This document shows positions 9,335 through 19,005 of a stretch of 64,000 nt of DNA, one piece after another (positions within the stretch are counted from its first letter, which is position 1; each line of letters starts with the position of its first letter). Origin of the DNA: JANTGF01 sp963750735 (GTDB lineage Bacteria; Bacteroidota; Bacteroidia; Bacteroidales; VadinHA17); NCBI GenBank assembly GCA_963750735.1, contig CAVVRY010000009.1, positions 1 to 64,000 of the forward strand, read 5' to 3'. The position numbers and the translations under genes are program-made. The notes below the pieces were generated by a model, which was not told the DNA's origin, searched no databases, and saw only the letters and a program-made list of their open reading frames with translations.

Positions 9335-9802
9335 ATGAAACAATTATTATCAGTATTGGCAATTACGATATGCTTAATCGCCTGTCAACCGAAAGGACGA
9401 ATTTATGTAAAACATCAAAAATTGTCCCCTATGGTAGAATGGTTAAAGAAAGATATACGAGAATTTAAGGTGCCCATTATAGACAATAGTATTGCATATA
9501 ACATGAGTTTATCGTTTCGATATGCCAATGGTTATCAGTATCAAGTTGCAAAAGTGAAAGTAACCGAAACAAGTCCAAGCGGTAAAGAAATGGTAAAACA
9601 ATACGATTTAAAAGTACGAAAAGACAATGGTGATTACATTGGAGATCCGGGTTATGATATTTGGGATAGTGAACACTTAGTAGAGCCTAACAAGAAATAT
9701 GAAGAAACAGGCACTTACACTTATTTAATAGAACACAACATGCCTAACGATCCATTAAATTTTGCCATGGAAGTAGGCGTAATATTAGATAAAGTAAAAT
9801 AA
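9335..9802 (+). CDS. small lipoprotein of unknown function, copy A' (intact)
   Basis: A 155-residue predicted lipoprotein with signal MKQLLSVLAITICLIAC and lipidation Cys17. The mature part is predicted mostly beta (NMSLSFRYANGYQYQVAKV) and carries the well-conserved block GDYIGDPGYDIWDSEHLVE. It is collinear with the broken copy at 3905-4379 and clearly a paralogue, but much more diverged than the two U32 copies are from each other. I do not recognise the family and assign no function. Confidence 0.8.
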   Translation: MKQLLSVLAITICLIACQPKGRIYVKHQKLSPMVEWLKKDIREFKVPIIDNSIAYNMSLSFRYANGYQYQVAKVKVTETSPSGKEMVKQYDLKVRKDNGDYIGDPGYDIWDSEHLVEPNKKYEETGTYTYLIEHNMPNDPLNFAMEVGVILDKVK

Positions 9803-10149
9803 AACTGTTCAAAACAGGGAAGTTTATTGGCAAGTCTCCTTAGTCTGTTTTTTATGGGATACCGGAACGAATCCAGCATTACTTTAATAATTCATTTACT
9901 TAATGCGTGGTCTAACCAAAACCCAACTGGCTACAACAAAAAGTACGCAGCATAAAAAACGCAGTTTATTCAAAACATCACCTACAAGCTAAAAAAACAT
10001 GTGGAACAGAATTGACAAATATGTATGATGGATCAAATATAGACCTATATGGAGTATTATTATATTACTTACCTTTGAGCCTTCATTATATATAATCCCA
10101 CAAAATCTCTATCAATCTTTTATATTACGGGAATAAAAATTAGCAAATA
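9803..10149. other. intergenic gap before the helicase gene
   Basis: No gene is seen in these 347 bases. The left side has a weak repeat, CTGTTCAAAACAG, directly after the lipoprotein stop that could form a small hairpin. The rest is AT-rich, as expected for a long leader before the DEAD-box gene; no clear promoter match was found. Confidence 0.4.
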
Positions 10150-11421
10150 ATGCGATTTGAAGATCTGGAAATTATTGAACCTCTCATTAAGGCTCTAAGA
10201 GAAGAAAAATATGTTGAGCCTACATCAATTCAGGAAAAAGCGATTCCTCTTATACTAAATAGAAATGACGTTCTTGGTAGTGCTCAAACCGGGACAGGTA
10301 AAACTGCTGCTTTTGCTATTCCAATCCTGCAGCACCTTTTTCTTGACCGTATGAAGAATAATAGACCACGCCAAATTCATGCACTAATCATAACTCCAAC
10401 ACGTGAACTGGCAATTCAAATTGCAGAGAGCTTTACGACTTATGGAAAATTCACAGGAATAAAAAATACCGTCATTTTCGGAGGAGTGACTCAGGGTGCA
10501 CAAACGGATGCCCTTCGCAGAGGTGTCGATGTCCTCGTTGCAACGCCCGGAAGGCTTCTGGATCTTATGGATCAGGGTTTCATTAGATTGAAGAATATTG
10601 AATATTTCGTACTGGACGAAGCTGACCGGATGCTCGATATGGGTTTCATACATGACATTCGAAAGATTATCGCCAAATTACCAGTTAAACGACAGTCATT
10701 ATTTTTTTCAGCAACAATGCCAAAAAATATTGTAGAACTTTCGAGAAAAATTCTGAAGGATCCTAAGAAAGTAGAAGTAAGTCCGGTTTCTTCTACTGCT
10801 GAAACTATAAAGCAATATCTGTATTATACTAATAAATCAAGTAAGAAAGATTTGCTTTTTTATATACTTCAGGATCAAAATATCGATCAGGTATTGTTAT
10901 TTTCCAGAACAAAACATGGTGCTGACAAAATAGCTCGTAACCTGAAAAAAAGAAAGATCAAAACAGCAGCGATACATGGTGACAAAGCTCAAAATCAAAG
11001 ACAAAGAGCGTTGATGCAGTTTAAAACCGGAGAAACCAGGGTGTTGGTAGCAACGGATATTGCTGCAAGAGGTATTGACATTGATAAATTGAAGTATGTT
11101 ATAAATTATGATATACCGAATATAGCCGAAACTTATGTCCATAGAATAGGTAGATCTGGTAGAGCAGGAGAAGAAGGTACTGCAATTTCCATTTGTGAAC
11201 CGGAAGAAAATGCTTTTATAAAAGATATTGAGAAACTGATAAACCAGAAGATCCAACTTGTTAGAGAAAACCCCTTCCCACAAACAGAAAACCCAATGAC
11301 AGAAAAGGAAAAAAAGGAATGGGAAAAAGAGAAACAGAGAAAAAAACAAGAATTCTTTGCTGCAAAGAATAAAAAGCAAAATAGACCAAATTCATCAAGA
11401 TTTTACAAGAAAAAAAAATAG
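10150..11421 (+). CDS. rhlE: DEAD-box ATP-dependent RNA helicase (RhlE type)
   Basis: This 423-residue cytoplasmic enzyme has the full two-RecA-domain helicase core: Q motif (PTSIQEKAIP), Walker A AQTGTGKT (45-52), PTREL, TPGR, DEAD (156-159), SAT (187-189), then ARGIDI and HRIGRSGRAG in domain 2. The tail (about 375-423) is very rich in Lys, Arg and Glu, which is usual for RNA-binding extensions of RhlE-like proteins. These enzymes unwind short RNA duplexes in ribosome assembly and RNA decay, often at low temperature. It stands alone with gaps of more than 230 bases on both sides. Confidence 0.93.
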   Translation: MRFEDLEIIEPLIKALREEKYVEPTSIQEKAIPLILNRNDVLGSAQTGTGKTAAFAIPILQHLFLDRMKNNRPRQIHALIITPTRELAIQIAESFTTYGKFTGIKNTVIFGGVTQGAQTDALRRGVDVLVATPGRLLDLMDQGFIRLKNIEYFVLDEADRMLDMGFIHDIRKIIAKLPVKRQSLFFSATMPKNIVELSRKILKDPKKVEVSPVSSTAETIKQYLYYTNKSSKKDLLFYILQDQNIDQVLLFSRTKHGADKIARNLKKRKIKTAAIHGDKAQNQRQRALMQFKTGETRVLVATDIAARGIDIDKLKYVINYDIPNIAETYVHRIGRSGRAGEEGTAISICEPEENAFIKDIEKLINQKIQLVRENPFPQTENPMTEKEKKEWEKEKQRKKQEFFAAKNKKQNRPNSSRFYKKKK

Positions 11422-11549
11422 TACCGAAGTAAATTATCAACTAAGCCTAATGGAAAGCCAGCAGTTAACAATCTATAAGAATAACAGCCGGTTCAGTAGC
11501 ATTAGCTTCGCTGTGCTCGGCCAGCCTGTTGGCCTTCGGTTCCAATAAA

Positions 11550-11565
11550 CCTGCCAATTGGCAGG
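11550..11565. repeat. 16-bp perfect palindrome, REP-like, with a diverged relative at 15068
   Basis: CCTGCCAATTGGCAGG is a perfect palindrome at 11550-11565, inside the non-coding gap 11422-11685. A related sequence, ACCAATTGGCTGGCAGGTT, lies at about 15068-15086 in the gap before the DoxX gene. Nearby GC-rich text (GCCAGCCTGTTGGCC) also folds back. These look like dispersed extragenic palindromes; a function such as mRNA 3' protection is only a guess. Confidence 0.5.
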
Positions 11566-11685
11566 CAAGGTGGACTTTTGTATCTTCATCCGCTAAATAG
11601 CGGATTCCCTATCCAAAAGAAATGGTACTAAATGAGGAGCTAAACATAGTTCCTCATGGTATGCAATTTAAAACCAAGAAGAAGA

Positions 11686-12114
11686 ATGAAAGAATTACAA
11701 ATTAATACAACTCCTGAAGTTGAATTGGTTTTTAATAATTATCCAGACTCAGTTCGGAAGAGATTATTAAACCTTCGAAACTTAATTATAGAAGTAGCAA
11801 ATGAAATAGAGGAAATAACAAGTTTAGACGAGACCCTTAAATGGGGGGAGCCGAGCTTTCTGGTAAAGAAAGGAAGTACTATACGAATTGACTGGAAGGA
11901 AACGAAACCTGATCAGTATGCTATTTATTTTAAGTGCACAAGCAAGCTGGTCCCTGCCTTCAAAATGATTTTTAATGATTTATTTAAGTATGAGGGAAAT
12001 CGAGCCATAATATTTCATATGAATGATACTATTCCAGAACCAGAAGTAAAAAAGTGTATTACAGCTGCTTTAACATATCATAGAGTAAAACAGTTACCAA
12101 CTTTAGGAATGTGA
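11686..12114 (+). CDS. DUF1801 domain protein
   Basis: A 142-residue single-domain protein of the DUF1801 (YdhG-like) family, recognisable from LDETLKWGEPSFLV, followed by IRIDWKETKPDQYAIYFKC and a C-terminal helix ending TYHRVKQLP. The family is small and cytoplasmic, related to the frataxin-like fold in structure, with no settled function. I chose the ATG at 11686 (MKELQ) over an upstream ATG at 11656 because the extra ten residues (VCNLKPRRR) are not family-like. It is a typical accessory single gene with no partner nearby. Confidence 0.8.
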   Translation: MKELQINTTPEVELVFNNYPDSVRKRLLNLRNLIIEVANEIEEITSLDETLKWGEPSFLVKKGSTIRIDWKETKPDQYAIYFKCTSKLVPAFKMIFNDLFKYEGNRAIIFHMNDTIPEPEVKKCITAALTYHRVKQLPTLGM

Positions 12115-12377
12115 AAAAATATTAAAAACTGCATACAACAAATTGTATATGAAACGTTTCGATTTTCGTTCCAAGTCGTTAACTTTCATTTTTATGTAAA
12201 CATACACGTTGACTTATCAGGTATATTTGTCAAATATTACATTTACTTTTGTGTCTGCACAGGATAAAAAAATATCTGAAAAACTTAATGCACGATTTAC
12301 AAAATGATTCAATTGATCTTAACAATCTAAAGAAAATAGGCTGAATAAAGTTTCGTCTGCAAGAAAACTTCTACAAT

Positions 12378-13696
12378 ATGCACAAAGAAAAGGTTACAAT
12401 TTTTTGGTTCAGAAGGGATTTACGCCTGGACGATAATCGAGGATTGCATGAAGCCTTGAATGGTCAATTTCCGGTTTTACCTATTTTTATATTTGATGAA
12501 AATATTACCGATGAATTAGATGAGACTGACCCACGAATTTCATTCATATATGACCAGCTCTGTAACTTATCATCTAAACTGAAAAATAGTTCAAGCTCCC
12601 TTTGCTTAAAAAAGGTACCCCAGATAAAGTGTGGAGAAGCATCCTTGATGAATTTAGCGTCCAGGCTGTTTATACCAACGAAGATTATGAGCCATATGCC
12701 ATTACACGTGATGAAATAATTAGGAAACTTCTACTGACTAATGGAGTCGAAATTAAGCATTTCAAAGATCAAGTTATCTTTGCTAAAAATGACATTTTAA
12801 AGAATGATCATACCCCGTACACTGTTTTCACTCCATATAAAAACAAATGGATAAATAAGCTGAAGAGCAATGAGACGAACTTAAGTCAATCCACCAAGAA
12901 CGCAAACAACTATGCACAAATTCAGTTTAAATTCCCAAGTCTTAAAGAATTAGGGTTTAAACCATCCTCCTTAAAAGTCCGTGATTACAATATTGACAAT
13001 CTTGACAACTATAGCGAAGTAAGGAATTTCCCCGCCCTAAATCAAACCAGTTTTCTGTCTCCACATCTAAGATTTGGAACAGTAAGTATTCGCAGAGTTG
13101 TTAAGCAAACAGAATACAACCAAACCTTTTTATCTGAACTGATTTGGCGAGAATTTTTCATGCAGATACTCTACCACTTTCCGGAGGTAATTCTTTCAAA
13201 TTTCAAAAGAAAATACGATCATATTGAATGGCGAAATAACTTAGGAGAATTTGAAAAATGGAAAAATGGAGAAACCGGATATCCTATGGTAGATGCAGGA
13301 ATGAGGGAATTAAATGCCACTGGCTACATGCATAACAGAGTTAGAATGATAGTTGCTGGATTTTTATGTAAACACTTACTGATTGACTGGAGATGGGGGG
13401 AAGCTTACTTCGCCAGCAAGCTTTTGGATTATGAGCTTTCTTCAAACAATGGTAATTGGCAATGGGCTGCAGGAACAGGTTGTGATGCTGCACCATATTT
13501 TAGAGTGTTTAACCCTTCTGTGCAGGCGAAGAAATTCGATTCAAAAATGATCTATATCAAAAAATGGATACCCGAAATAAATTCCTTGAGTTATCCTTCT
13601 CCAATGGTAGATCATAAATTGGCTAGAGAAAGAGCAATAGAAACGTACAAAAAAGGAATACAACAAAATACAACAAACAAAATAAAAAATAGCTAG
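12378..13696 (+). pseudogene. phrB: deoxyribodipyrimidine photolyase, frameshifted
   Basis: A class I photolyase/cryptochrome in two frames. The first (from 12378) has the antenna-domain start VTIFWFRRDLRLDDN. The second (about 12602-13696) carries the FAD domain with WREFFMQILYHFPE, GYPMVDAGMRELNATGYMHN, NGNWQWAAGTGCDAAPYFR and NPSVQAKKFD. Adding one T to the CTTTG at about 12598 rejoins the frames (SSLLLKKGTP), so a single-base deletion is the only defect. It would use FADH- and light to split UV-made pyrimidine dimers. It may belong to the light response suggested by the MerR/sigma genes at 38.6-40.2 kb, but its upstream region lacks their shared promoter element. Confidence 0.88.
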
Positions 13697-13810
13697 GATA
13701 AAGGTTTGATTGGTTTAGATATATTTACTCAAACTATTTTGTATATTGACATCAAAATGCTTTTAGAATCGCTTCTTTTCATATTGGCAAAGCATTGTAA
13801 ATAATTAATA

Positions 13811-13816
13811 GGGAGG
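13811..13816 (+). promoter_or_regulatory. strong Shine-Dalgarno sequence
   Basis: GGGAGG lies five bases before the ATG at 13822. It is a near-perfect anti-16S match, and unusual here since nearly every other gene in the window has an A/T-rich leader with no such sequence, as expected for Bacteroidota. It fixes the start of the CIA30 gene. Confidence 0.6.
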
Positions 13817-13821
13817 TAGTC

Positions 13822-14352
13822 ATGAAATACTTATTATATATGATGGTTTTGATTTCGGCAATGAGTTCACAGACAATTTTTGATTTCACTACCAAATCTG
13901 ATATCCAGGACTGGATAGTTGTCGACGACGTTGTGATGGGGGGAGAATCCTCAGGAACTTTTAAATTAAATGCTGATGGATATGGTGTTTTCGAAGGTAG
14001 TGTATCATTGGAAAACAATGGAGGATTCTCCTCTGTGCGCTATCGATTCGGAAAATTAGAAGTAAAGGGATATACTAAGATTAGTATTAAACTCCGTGGT
14101 GACGGCAAAAGCTATCAATTTAGAATTAAATCAAACTCTGTGGATTATTATTCTTATATATCAACTTTTTCAACCTCTGGGGAGTGGCAAGAAATAGAAA
14201 TTCCTTTAAAGGATATGTATCCTTCGTTCAGGGGAAGGAAACTTGATCAATCCAATTTTTCTAATGATTACATTGAAGAATTAAGTTTTTTAATAGGAAA
14301 CGAAAAAGTGGAAAAATTTAAACTACTGATAGACAAGATAGAATTAGAATAG
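13822..14352 (+). CDS. CIA30 family protein, secreted
   Basis: A 176-residue protein of the CIA30 (NADH:ubiquinone oxidoreductase intermediate-associated protein 30) family, a galactose-binding-like beta-sandwich. It has the hallmark DDVVMGGESSGTF, then the paired strands FEGSVSLENNGGFSSVR and IEIPLKDM. A short hydrophobic N terminus (KYLLYMMVLISAMSS) suggests export. In bacteria these proteins often accompany carbohydrate or redox functions, but no specific reaction is known. It is a single gene preceded by an unusually strong ribosome binding site. Confidence 0.85.
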   Translation: MKYLLYMMVLISAMSSQTIFDFTTKSDIQDWIVVDDVVMGGESSGTFKLNADGYGVFEGSVSLENNGGFSSVRYRFGKLEVKGYTKISIKLRGDGKSYQFRIKSNSVDYYSYISTFSTSGEWQEIEIPLKDMYPSFRGRKLDQSNFSNDYIEELSFLIGNEKVEKFKLLIDKIELE

Positions 14353-14490
14353 AACATTATAAATCATAATTAGTATCTATTTACAACAAAAAATAAACCC
14401 TATTAAAACAGGCATTTATACAAACCGTTATGCTGAATTGATGAATTGAATTTAATATGCCAACAATGCAAATAAATCATTGCGATCGGT

Positions 14491-14913
14491 ATGGAAAAAT
14501 CTGATAACAAAACAATTATTCGCCGATTTATCGAGGAAATAGAAAATACTGGAGATGTATCGAACATCCGGGAATTCATATCAGAAGACTATGTTGAGGT
14601 GCATGAAGGTGAACGCTACGAAATCGGAATAAATGGAGCAATAGATCACGTTCTCGGTGTAAGACGGGTCTATCCTGATCTAAAACTGACCATCGAAAAT
14701 CAAATATCCGAAGGTGAATGGGTTGTGACCATCTACTCAGTTACCGGCACATTCAAAGATGAATGGTTTGGTATGGAGCCAACCGGAAAACCAATTACAT
14801 TTACAGGAGTAAATGTAGATCGCATTAAGGATGGTAAAATAATTGAACACGGAGGTGCTGCCAATCTGTTGGATCCATTATTGAAAGCAGGAGTTATAAT
14901 CAAGAAAAAATAA
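14491..14913 (+). CDS. SnoaL-like ester cyclase
   Basis: A 140-residue alpha+beta-barrel (NTF2 fold) protein of the SnoaL/ester-cyclase group. The N-terminal helix (NKTIIRRFIEEIENTGDV) is followed by the conserved EFISEDYVEVH and VTGTFKDEWFGMEPTGKPIT and closes with DRIKDGKIIEHGGAANLL. Such proteins bind hydrophobic small molecules in a cone-shaped pocket; the polyketide cyclase reaction cannot be assumed here. There is no signal peptide, so it is cytoplasmic. It is isolated, with short inverted TAAC/GTTA sequences on both sides, in the accessory part of the window. Confidence 0.8.
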   Translation: MEKSDNKTIIRRFIEEIENTGDVSNIREFISEDYVEVHEGERYEIGINGAIDHVLGVRRVYPDLKLTIENQISEGEWVVTIYSVTGTFKDEWFGMEPTGKPITFTGVNVDRIKDGKIIEHGGAANLLDPLLKAGVIIKKK

Positions 14914-15164
14914 AGCACAGCCCATAACATCAGTTATACTCCATTTTAACACACAAGCTTCAAATGATAAAACTCTTCAGAAAAACACGCCAGAAACTAC
15001 TTCAGGAAGATAAATCCACCATGTATATAAAATATGAAAGGGAATGAGCATTGTGTTGAAATAACTCACCAATTGGCTGGCAGGTTCAAGGATTTCTTCC
15101 ATTTTATATTCTATTCAATTTGATAAGAATGGAGCCCGTTGACACTAACTAATCATATAACATC

Positions 15165-15584
15165 ATGAAAAGATTATTTCTATCAGAAACTAAAGAGAAT
15201 TATCTGAACATAATTGTACTTATTTTACGGGTATCAGTCGCAGGTTTAATGATTACACATGGTTTTCCAAAATTAAGCAAATTGCTGGAGGGAGGTGATA
15301 TTCAATTTGCCGACCCCTTTGGTATGGGAACTGCTTTTTCTTTAGCTCTTGTTGTTTTTGCAGAATTTTTCTGCTCAATTTTTATTGCTATTGGTTTGGG
15401 AACAAGATTGGCCACAATCCCACCAATAATAACTATGATCGTTGCAGCATTTATTATTCATGGATCTGATCCAATTGGCAAAAAAGAACTGGCAATATTG
15501 TACTTATTAGTTTATTTAACCCTTTTTATAATAGGAAGTCGCAAATTCTCCATTGATTACTTATTAACCAAAAAAGTTAGTTAA
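15165..15584 (+). CDS. DoxX family membrane protein
   Basis: A 139-residue inner-membrane protein with four predicted transmembrane helices (about 17-34, 54-75, 80-97, 105-124). The family signature LRVSVAGLMITHGFPKLSKL is at the N terminus, and the C terminus ends FSIDYLLTKK. DoxX proteins are linked to redox and oxidative-stress complexes in several bacteria, but this one has no partner gene next to it. The preceding gap 14914-15164 contains a REP-like palindrome and no gene. Confidence 0.88.
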   Translation: MKRLFLSETKENYLNIIVLILRVSVAGLMITHGFPKLSKLLEGGDIQFADPFGMGTAFSLALVVFAEFFCSIFIAIGLGTRLATIPPIITMIVAAFIIHGSDPIGKKELAILYLLVYLTLFIIGSRKFSIDYLLTKKVS

Positions 15585-15783
15585 CGAACCTGTAATCTAG
15601 TACCGTTGAATATTTCAGGCTTTGTCGCCTTAACAATATTATATTTGTAATAGGATAGGTTTCGTTATTTACAATTGCAATGAAGAAATTTAGACTTAAA
15701 GCCGGTGATTTTGCCTTTTGATGTAGAAGATATTCTAGTCCATTAATTGGCTATGAAAACTTAACCGCTAAAACACTAAAACT

Positions 15784-16206
15784 ATGAAAACAATTTTATT
15801 AATATTTTCTTTCTCGTCCTTGTTACTATTCAGTCATGGACAAACCGCCAACATAACTCTGAAAGTTACTAATATAAAAGAGGTTAAAGGGAATATCAAC
15901 TTTGCCATATTTAAAAGTGCAGATGGATTTCCAAATGGAGATCAGTATTTTCTTGCGAAAAGTATTCCTGTTGATAAAAAGGAGTTTACCTATATAATAA
16001 AAGATGTTTCTACAGACATTTATGCCATTTCTGTTTATCAGGACTATGATGAAGATGGCGTGCTAAATAATAACATGTTTGGAATTCCTAAAGAACCATA
16101 TGGATTTTCAAATGATGCGAGGGGGAAAAAGGGGCCTCCGAAGTTTGAGGATGCAGTTTTTCAATTGAAATATGATATGGAAACGAGTATTAAATTAATT
16201 CACTAG
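15784..16206 (+). CDS. DUF2141 domain protein, secreted
   Basis: A 140-residue exported protein, signal peptide about residues 1-19 (ending FSHGQ), belonging to DUF2141. The diagnostic block is YAISVYQDYDEDGVLNNNMF followed by GIPKEPYGFSNDARG. The Asp-rich loop DYDEDGVLNN resembles a calcium site. The family is common in Bacteroidota periplasm and surface proteomes and has no established function. A TATATTTG sequence at 15640-15647 fits the -7 promoter element, with TTTG at 15621, but the 15-base spacing is short and the leader would be about 130 bases. Confidence 0.85.
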   Translation: MKTILLIFSFSSLLLFSHGQTANITLKVTNIKEVKGNINFAIFKSADGFPNGDQYFLAKSIPVDKKEFTYIIKDVSTDIYAISVYQDYDEDGVLNNNMFGIPKEPYGFSNDARGKKGPPKFEDAVFQLKYDMETSIKLIH

Positions 16207-16207
16207 G

Positions 16208-16239
16208 ATTGATTTTTATTTTTAGTTCTTAAAATCAAT
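16208..16239 (+). terminator. weak hairpin after the DUF2141 gene
   Basis: ATTGATTTT and AAAATCAAT form a perfect 9-bp inverted repeat with a 14-base loop, starting two bases after the stop codon. It has little GC and no clean U-tract, so it may serve only as a weak terminator or 3' end protector. Confidence 0.3.
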
Positions 16240-16515
16240 ATTCAAAAAATTATTTGCGGATTTGGCAGAGACGGAATAGACAAAGTTTAAAAAATAACTT
16301 TGAACCCGTATATTTAAATAGACTAATGGTGCTGAATTTATAGATTTCTAAATTTCATTGCTTAAATTAAAGAAACAAAATAATCTTTATAGTGCAGAAT
16401 TATAAAAATAAATTATATTTATCCCATAAATTATTCTGGAAAATTGCTTTGGAAACTTGCAACTTTTCTTTGATAAGCACGTTGTAATAAATTCACGCTT
16501 AGTCTTCTAGATGAA

Positions 16516-16851
16516 ATGAATAAAATAAGAGTAACTCAAGACTATGAAAAATTAAGTGATACCATCAAGGAACAACTTAAGCTTGTTTACCCCAATGGAT
16601 TCAGTGAGCATCTTATTAGCTATTTCAATAAAGATGGGAAAAAAGTAAGTGCCCTTCGTTTTGAAACGGATGAAAAAGTTTATCTGATTCGAATGACTAT
16701 GGAGCAGGCCATCGATATAATTGAAGCCGACTCTGACTATGACGACGATGGATCACTAATGGATGAGGCAAAAGAAGATTATGAAATAAAATATTCAGAT
16801 ATTGATTACCTTTCTGAAAATGAGAACTATGAGGAGGAAGATGAAAATTAA
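16516..16851 (+). CDS. small acidic protein of unknown function
   Basis: A 111-residue cytoplasmic protein. The first 75 residues form a compact alpha/beta pattern (EKLSDTIKEQLKLVYPNGF then VSALRFETDEKVYLIRM), followed by a strongly acidic tail rich in Asp, Glu and Tyr. I recall similar small acidic proteins from Bacteroidota genomes but no named function. Base composition matches the surroundings. The gap before it (16207-16515) holds no other gene. Confidence 0.7.
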   Translation: MNKIRVTQDYEKLSDTIKEQLKLVYPNGFSEHLISYFNKDGKKVSALRFETDEKVYLIRMTMEQAIDIIEADSDYDDDGSLMDEAKEDYEIKYSDIDYLSENENYEEEDEN

Positions 16852-17309
16852 AATTTTCATCTTGACCTGGTATACACACAAATAAATTAACTGAAATAGA
16901 TTCATTTCCAAGCATCTGAAACACCTCGTTTTCAGTATAAAAACTTTTCTCATCATTGCCATTAATTTAAGCAGCTATTGGATCAATGTTTTCAACCAGG
17001 AATCTGGTTATAGTGTTTTCCAACTACAATACTTTTATGACTATCCTTTATAAATTGGTTTAATCCTATTTGCAACAAATCAGGTTAAAAGATTACAATG
17101 GAAAACACAAGAAAGGTGAAAGCCTGATATCTACCTTCTAATATTAGTATGCGGACTTGAAGTTAAAATGAAATTTCCGTATCTTGAAAAACTATTTTGA
17201 AATATTGAAAGCTGAATGGCTAGGGATTAAAAATCGTCACAATTCAGATTTTTAAAGTTATAGCCAAGCGTTGAATGGCACTACCACATACTGATTGTAA
17301 ACCTATAAT
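16852..17309. other. 458-base gap with nothing recognisable
   Basis: AT-rich sequence with no open frame of family character, no RNA gene and no clear promoter. The first bases after the stop (AAAATTTTCATCTTGACC) repeat the end of the preceding gene in inverted form (GAAGATGAAAATT), which could form a hairpin and act as a terminator. Confidence 0.4.
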
Positions 17310-18960
17310 ATGAAAAAAATAATCTTCCTTTTGCTTCTTGTCCCTCTGACTTTTGCTTGCAAACAACAACCAAAAACAGTTATTACCCCTTGGACACCAT
17401 ACGATGAATCTGAAGAATTAGCTCAATGTGCAGAAAACAAATCCATAAAAATGCAATTCAAACTTATCCAGTCAAAAGTTCTGGATAAAAATGAATTATG
17501 GGAAAAGATATCGGACCAGATAAGTGATTTCTCTGAAGAAGATTACCAAACACTAAAACCTTTCATTTTAGAGCAAGACATTCCAACAATCCAGTCACAT
17601 ATCCTATCAGGTGATCTTAGCTATGAAACGCTAACACAATGGTATCTCTTCAGAATTGTAAAATATGAAAACGACAAGGATAAAATATTGAACACCGTAA
17701 TAAATATCAACCCTGATGCCGTTAACGAAGCCCGGGAAAAAGATAAACTTAGATCAACTTCTGACCACCCAATATATGGCATGCCAATTCTTCTAAAAGA
17801 TAATATTAATCTGGATGGTTTACCTACAACTGCAGGGGCACATGTTCTTAAGAAATAATATAGCCAGGGATGCATTTATTGTAGAAAGGCTAAAAGAGAA
17901 TGGGGCAATTATTCTGGGGAAAACAAACCTGAGTGAATGGGCGAATTTCCTTTTTTTAGGAGGTCCCAATGGTTTCAGCGCTGTTGGAGGTCAAACATTG
18001 AATCCTTATGGACGCAAAATATTTGATACAGGCGGATCCAGCTCAGGAAGTGGTGCGGCAATAGCAGCAAATTTTGCAGCAGGTGCAGTTGGAACAGAAA
18101 CATCAGGATCTATCCTATCCCCTTCAAGTAATAATTCGATTGTTGGACTTAAACCAACCATAGGTTTGCTAAGCCGAAGTGGTATTGTTCCGCTTTCAAG
18201 TACCCTCGATACGCCCGGCCCCATGACAAAAAGTGTAACAGATAATGCTATTCTCCTATCAGCCATGGCAGGTGAAGATGCCACTGATCCAGCTACAAAA
18301 GACAATCCTAAGAACAAAAGATATCTGGAAGATCTAAAAACTCAAAGCCTGAAAGGATTGAGATTTGGGGCCAACAAAAGTCTTCTTAGAGATTCAATTT
18401 ACAGACTTACTGTTGATAAACTAAAAGCCATGGGAAGCATTGTCATTGAATTTGAACCCGAAAAAATCAGCTTTAATGGTTTTAGTTCCGTGCTTAGGGC
18501 CGACATGAATGTTGATCTCCCCAATTATCTTAAAGAATATGCTTCTGATGATTTGAAATCCCTTACTGTAGCAGATATTGTTGACTACAACACGGAGGAT
18601 ACTTTATTGAGGATTCCATATGGACAAGCTCGGTTTGAAGCTATCTTAACTGAAGATATCAGCCAGGAAGATCTGATTCAATTAAAGGCCAAACTACATG
18701 AAGAAGGAATACGCTATTTCGAAATTCCAATGACTGAACATCAACTGGATGCCATTTTATCCCTCAATAACCGGAATGCAGGTTATGCCGCTGCAGCTAT
18801 GTACCCATGCCTTACCATCCCGATGGGCTATTCAACATCAGGGCAACCAGCTGGTCTTACTTTTATTTGCAGACCATTTGAAGAAGATAAACTACTGAAA
18901 ATTGGATATGCATTTGAGCAGGCAACCCGGATGAGAAAACTACCTGAAGAATACAAATAA
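17310..18960 (+). pseudogene. amidase-signature lipoprotein, frameshifted
   Basis: The first frame (17310-17858) has a lipoprotein signal (LVPLTFACKQ), a helical N-terminal region and PILLKDNINLDGLPTTAG with catalytic Lys163. The second (to 18960) has the Ser-rich signature GGSSSGSGAA with the cis-Ser and nucleophile Ser, then GLKPTIGLLSRSGIVP and the usual amidase C terminus. At about 17853 the text AAGAAATAATA should be AAGAATAATA, so one extra A breaks it; joined it gives HVLKNNIARDAF. Complete length would be about 549 residues. Amidase-signature enzymes hydrolyse C-N amide bonds; a periplasmic lipoprotein form is common in Bacteroidota. It probably forms a unit with the two genes that follow. 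Confidence 0.87.
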
Positions 18961-19005
18961 AGGAATTCCACATTAATATTTAAACTAGTTCAATAAATTT
19001 AAAAA

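Noticed and set aside
10897..11379. 160-codon open frame antisense to the RNA helicase
   Set aside because: Phe/Leu/Ser-rich shadow of the Lys/Glu-rich helicase tail; the helicase on the plus strand has all motifs.
12120..12377. Shared TGTTCA-N14 element before the photolyase gene
   Set aside because: Searched because photolyase is a common light-regulated gene, but neither half with correct spacing was found.
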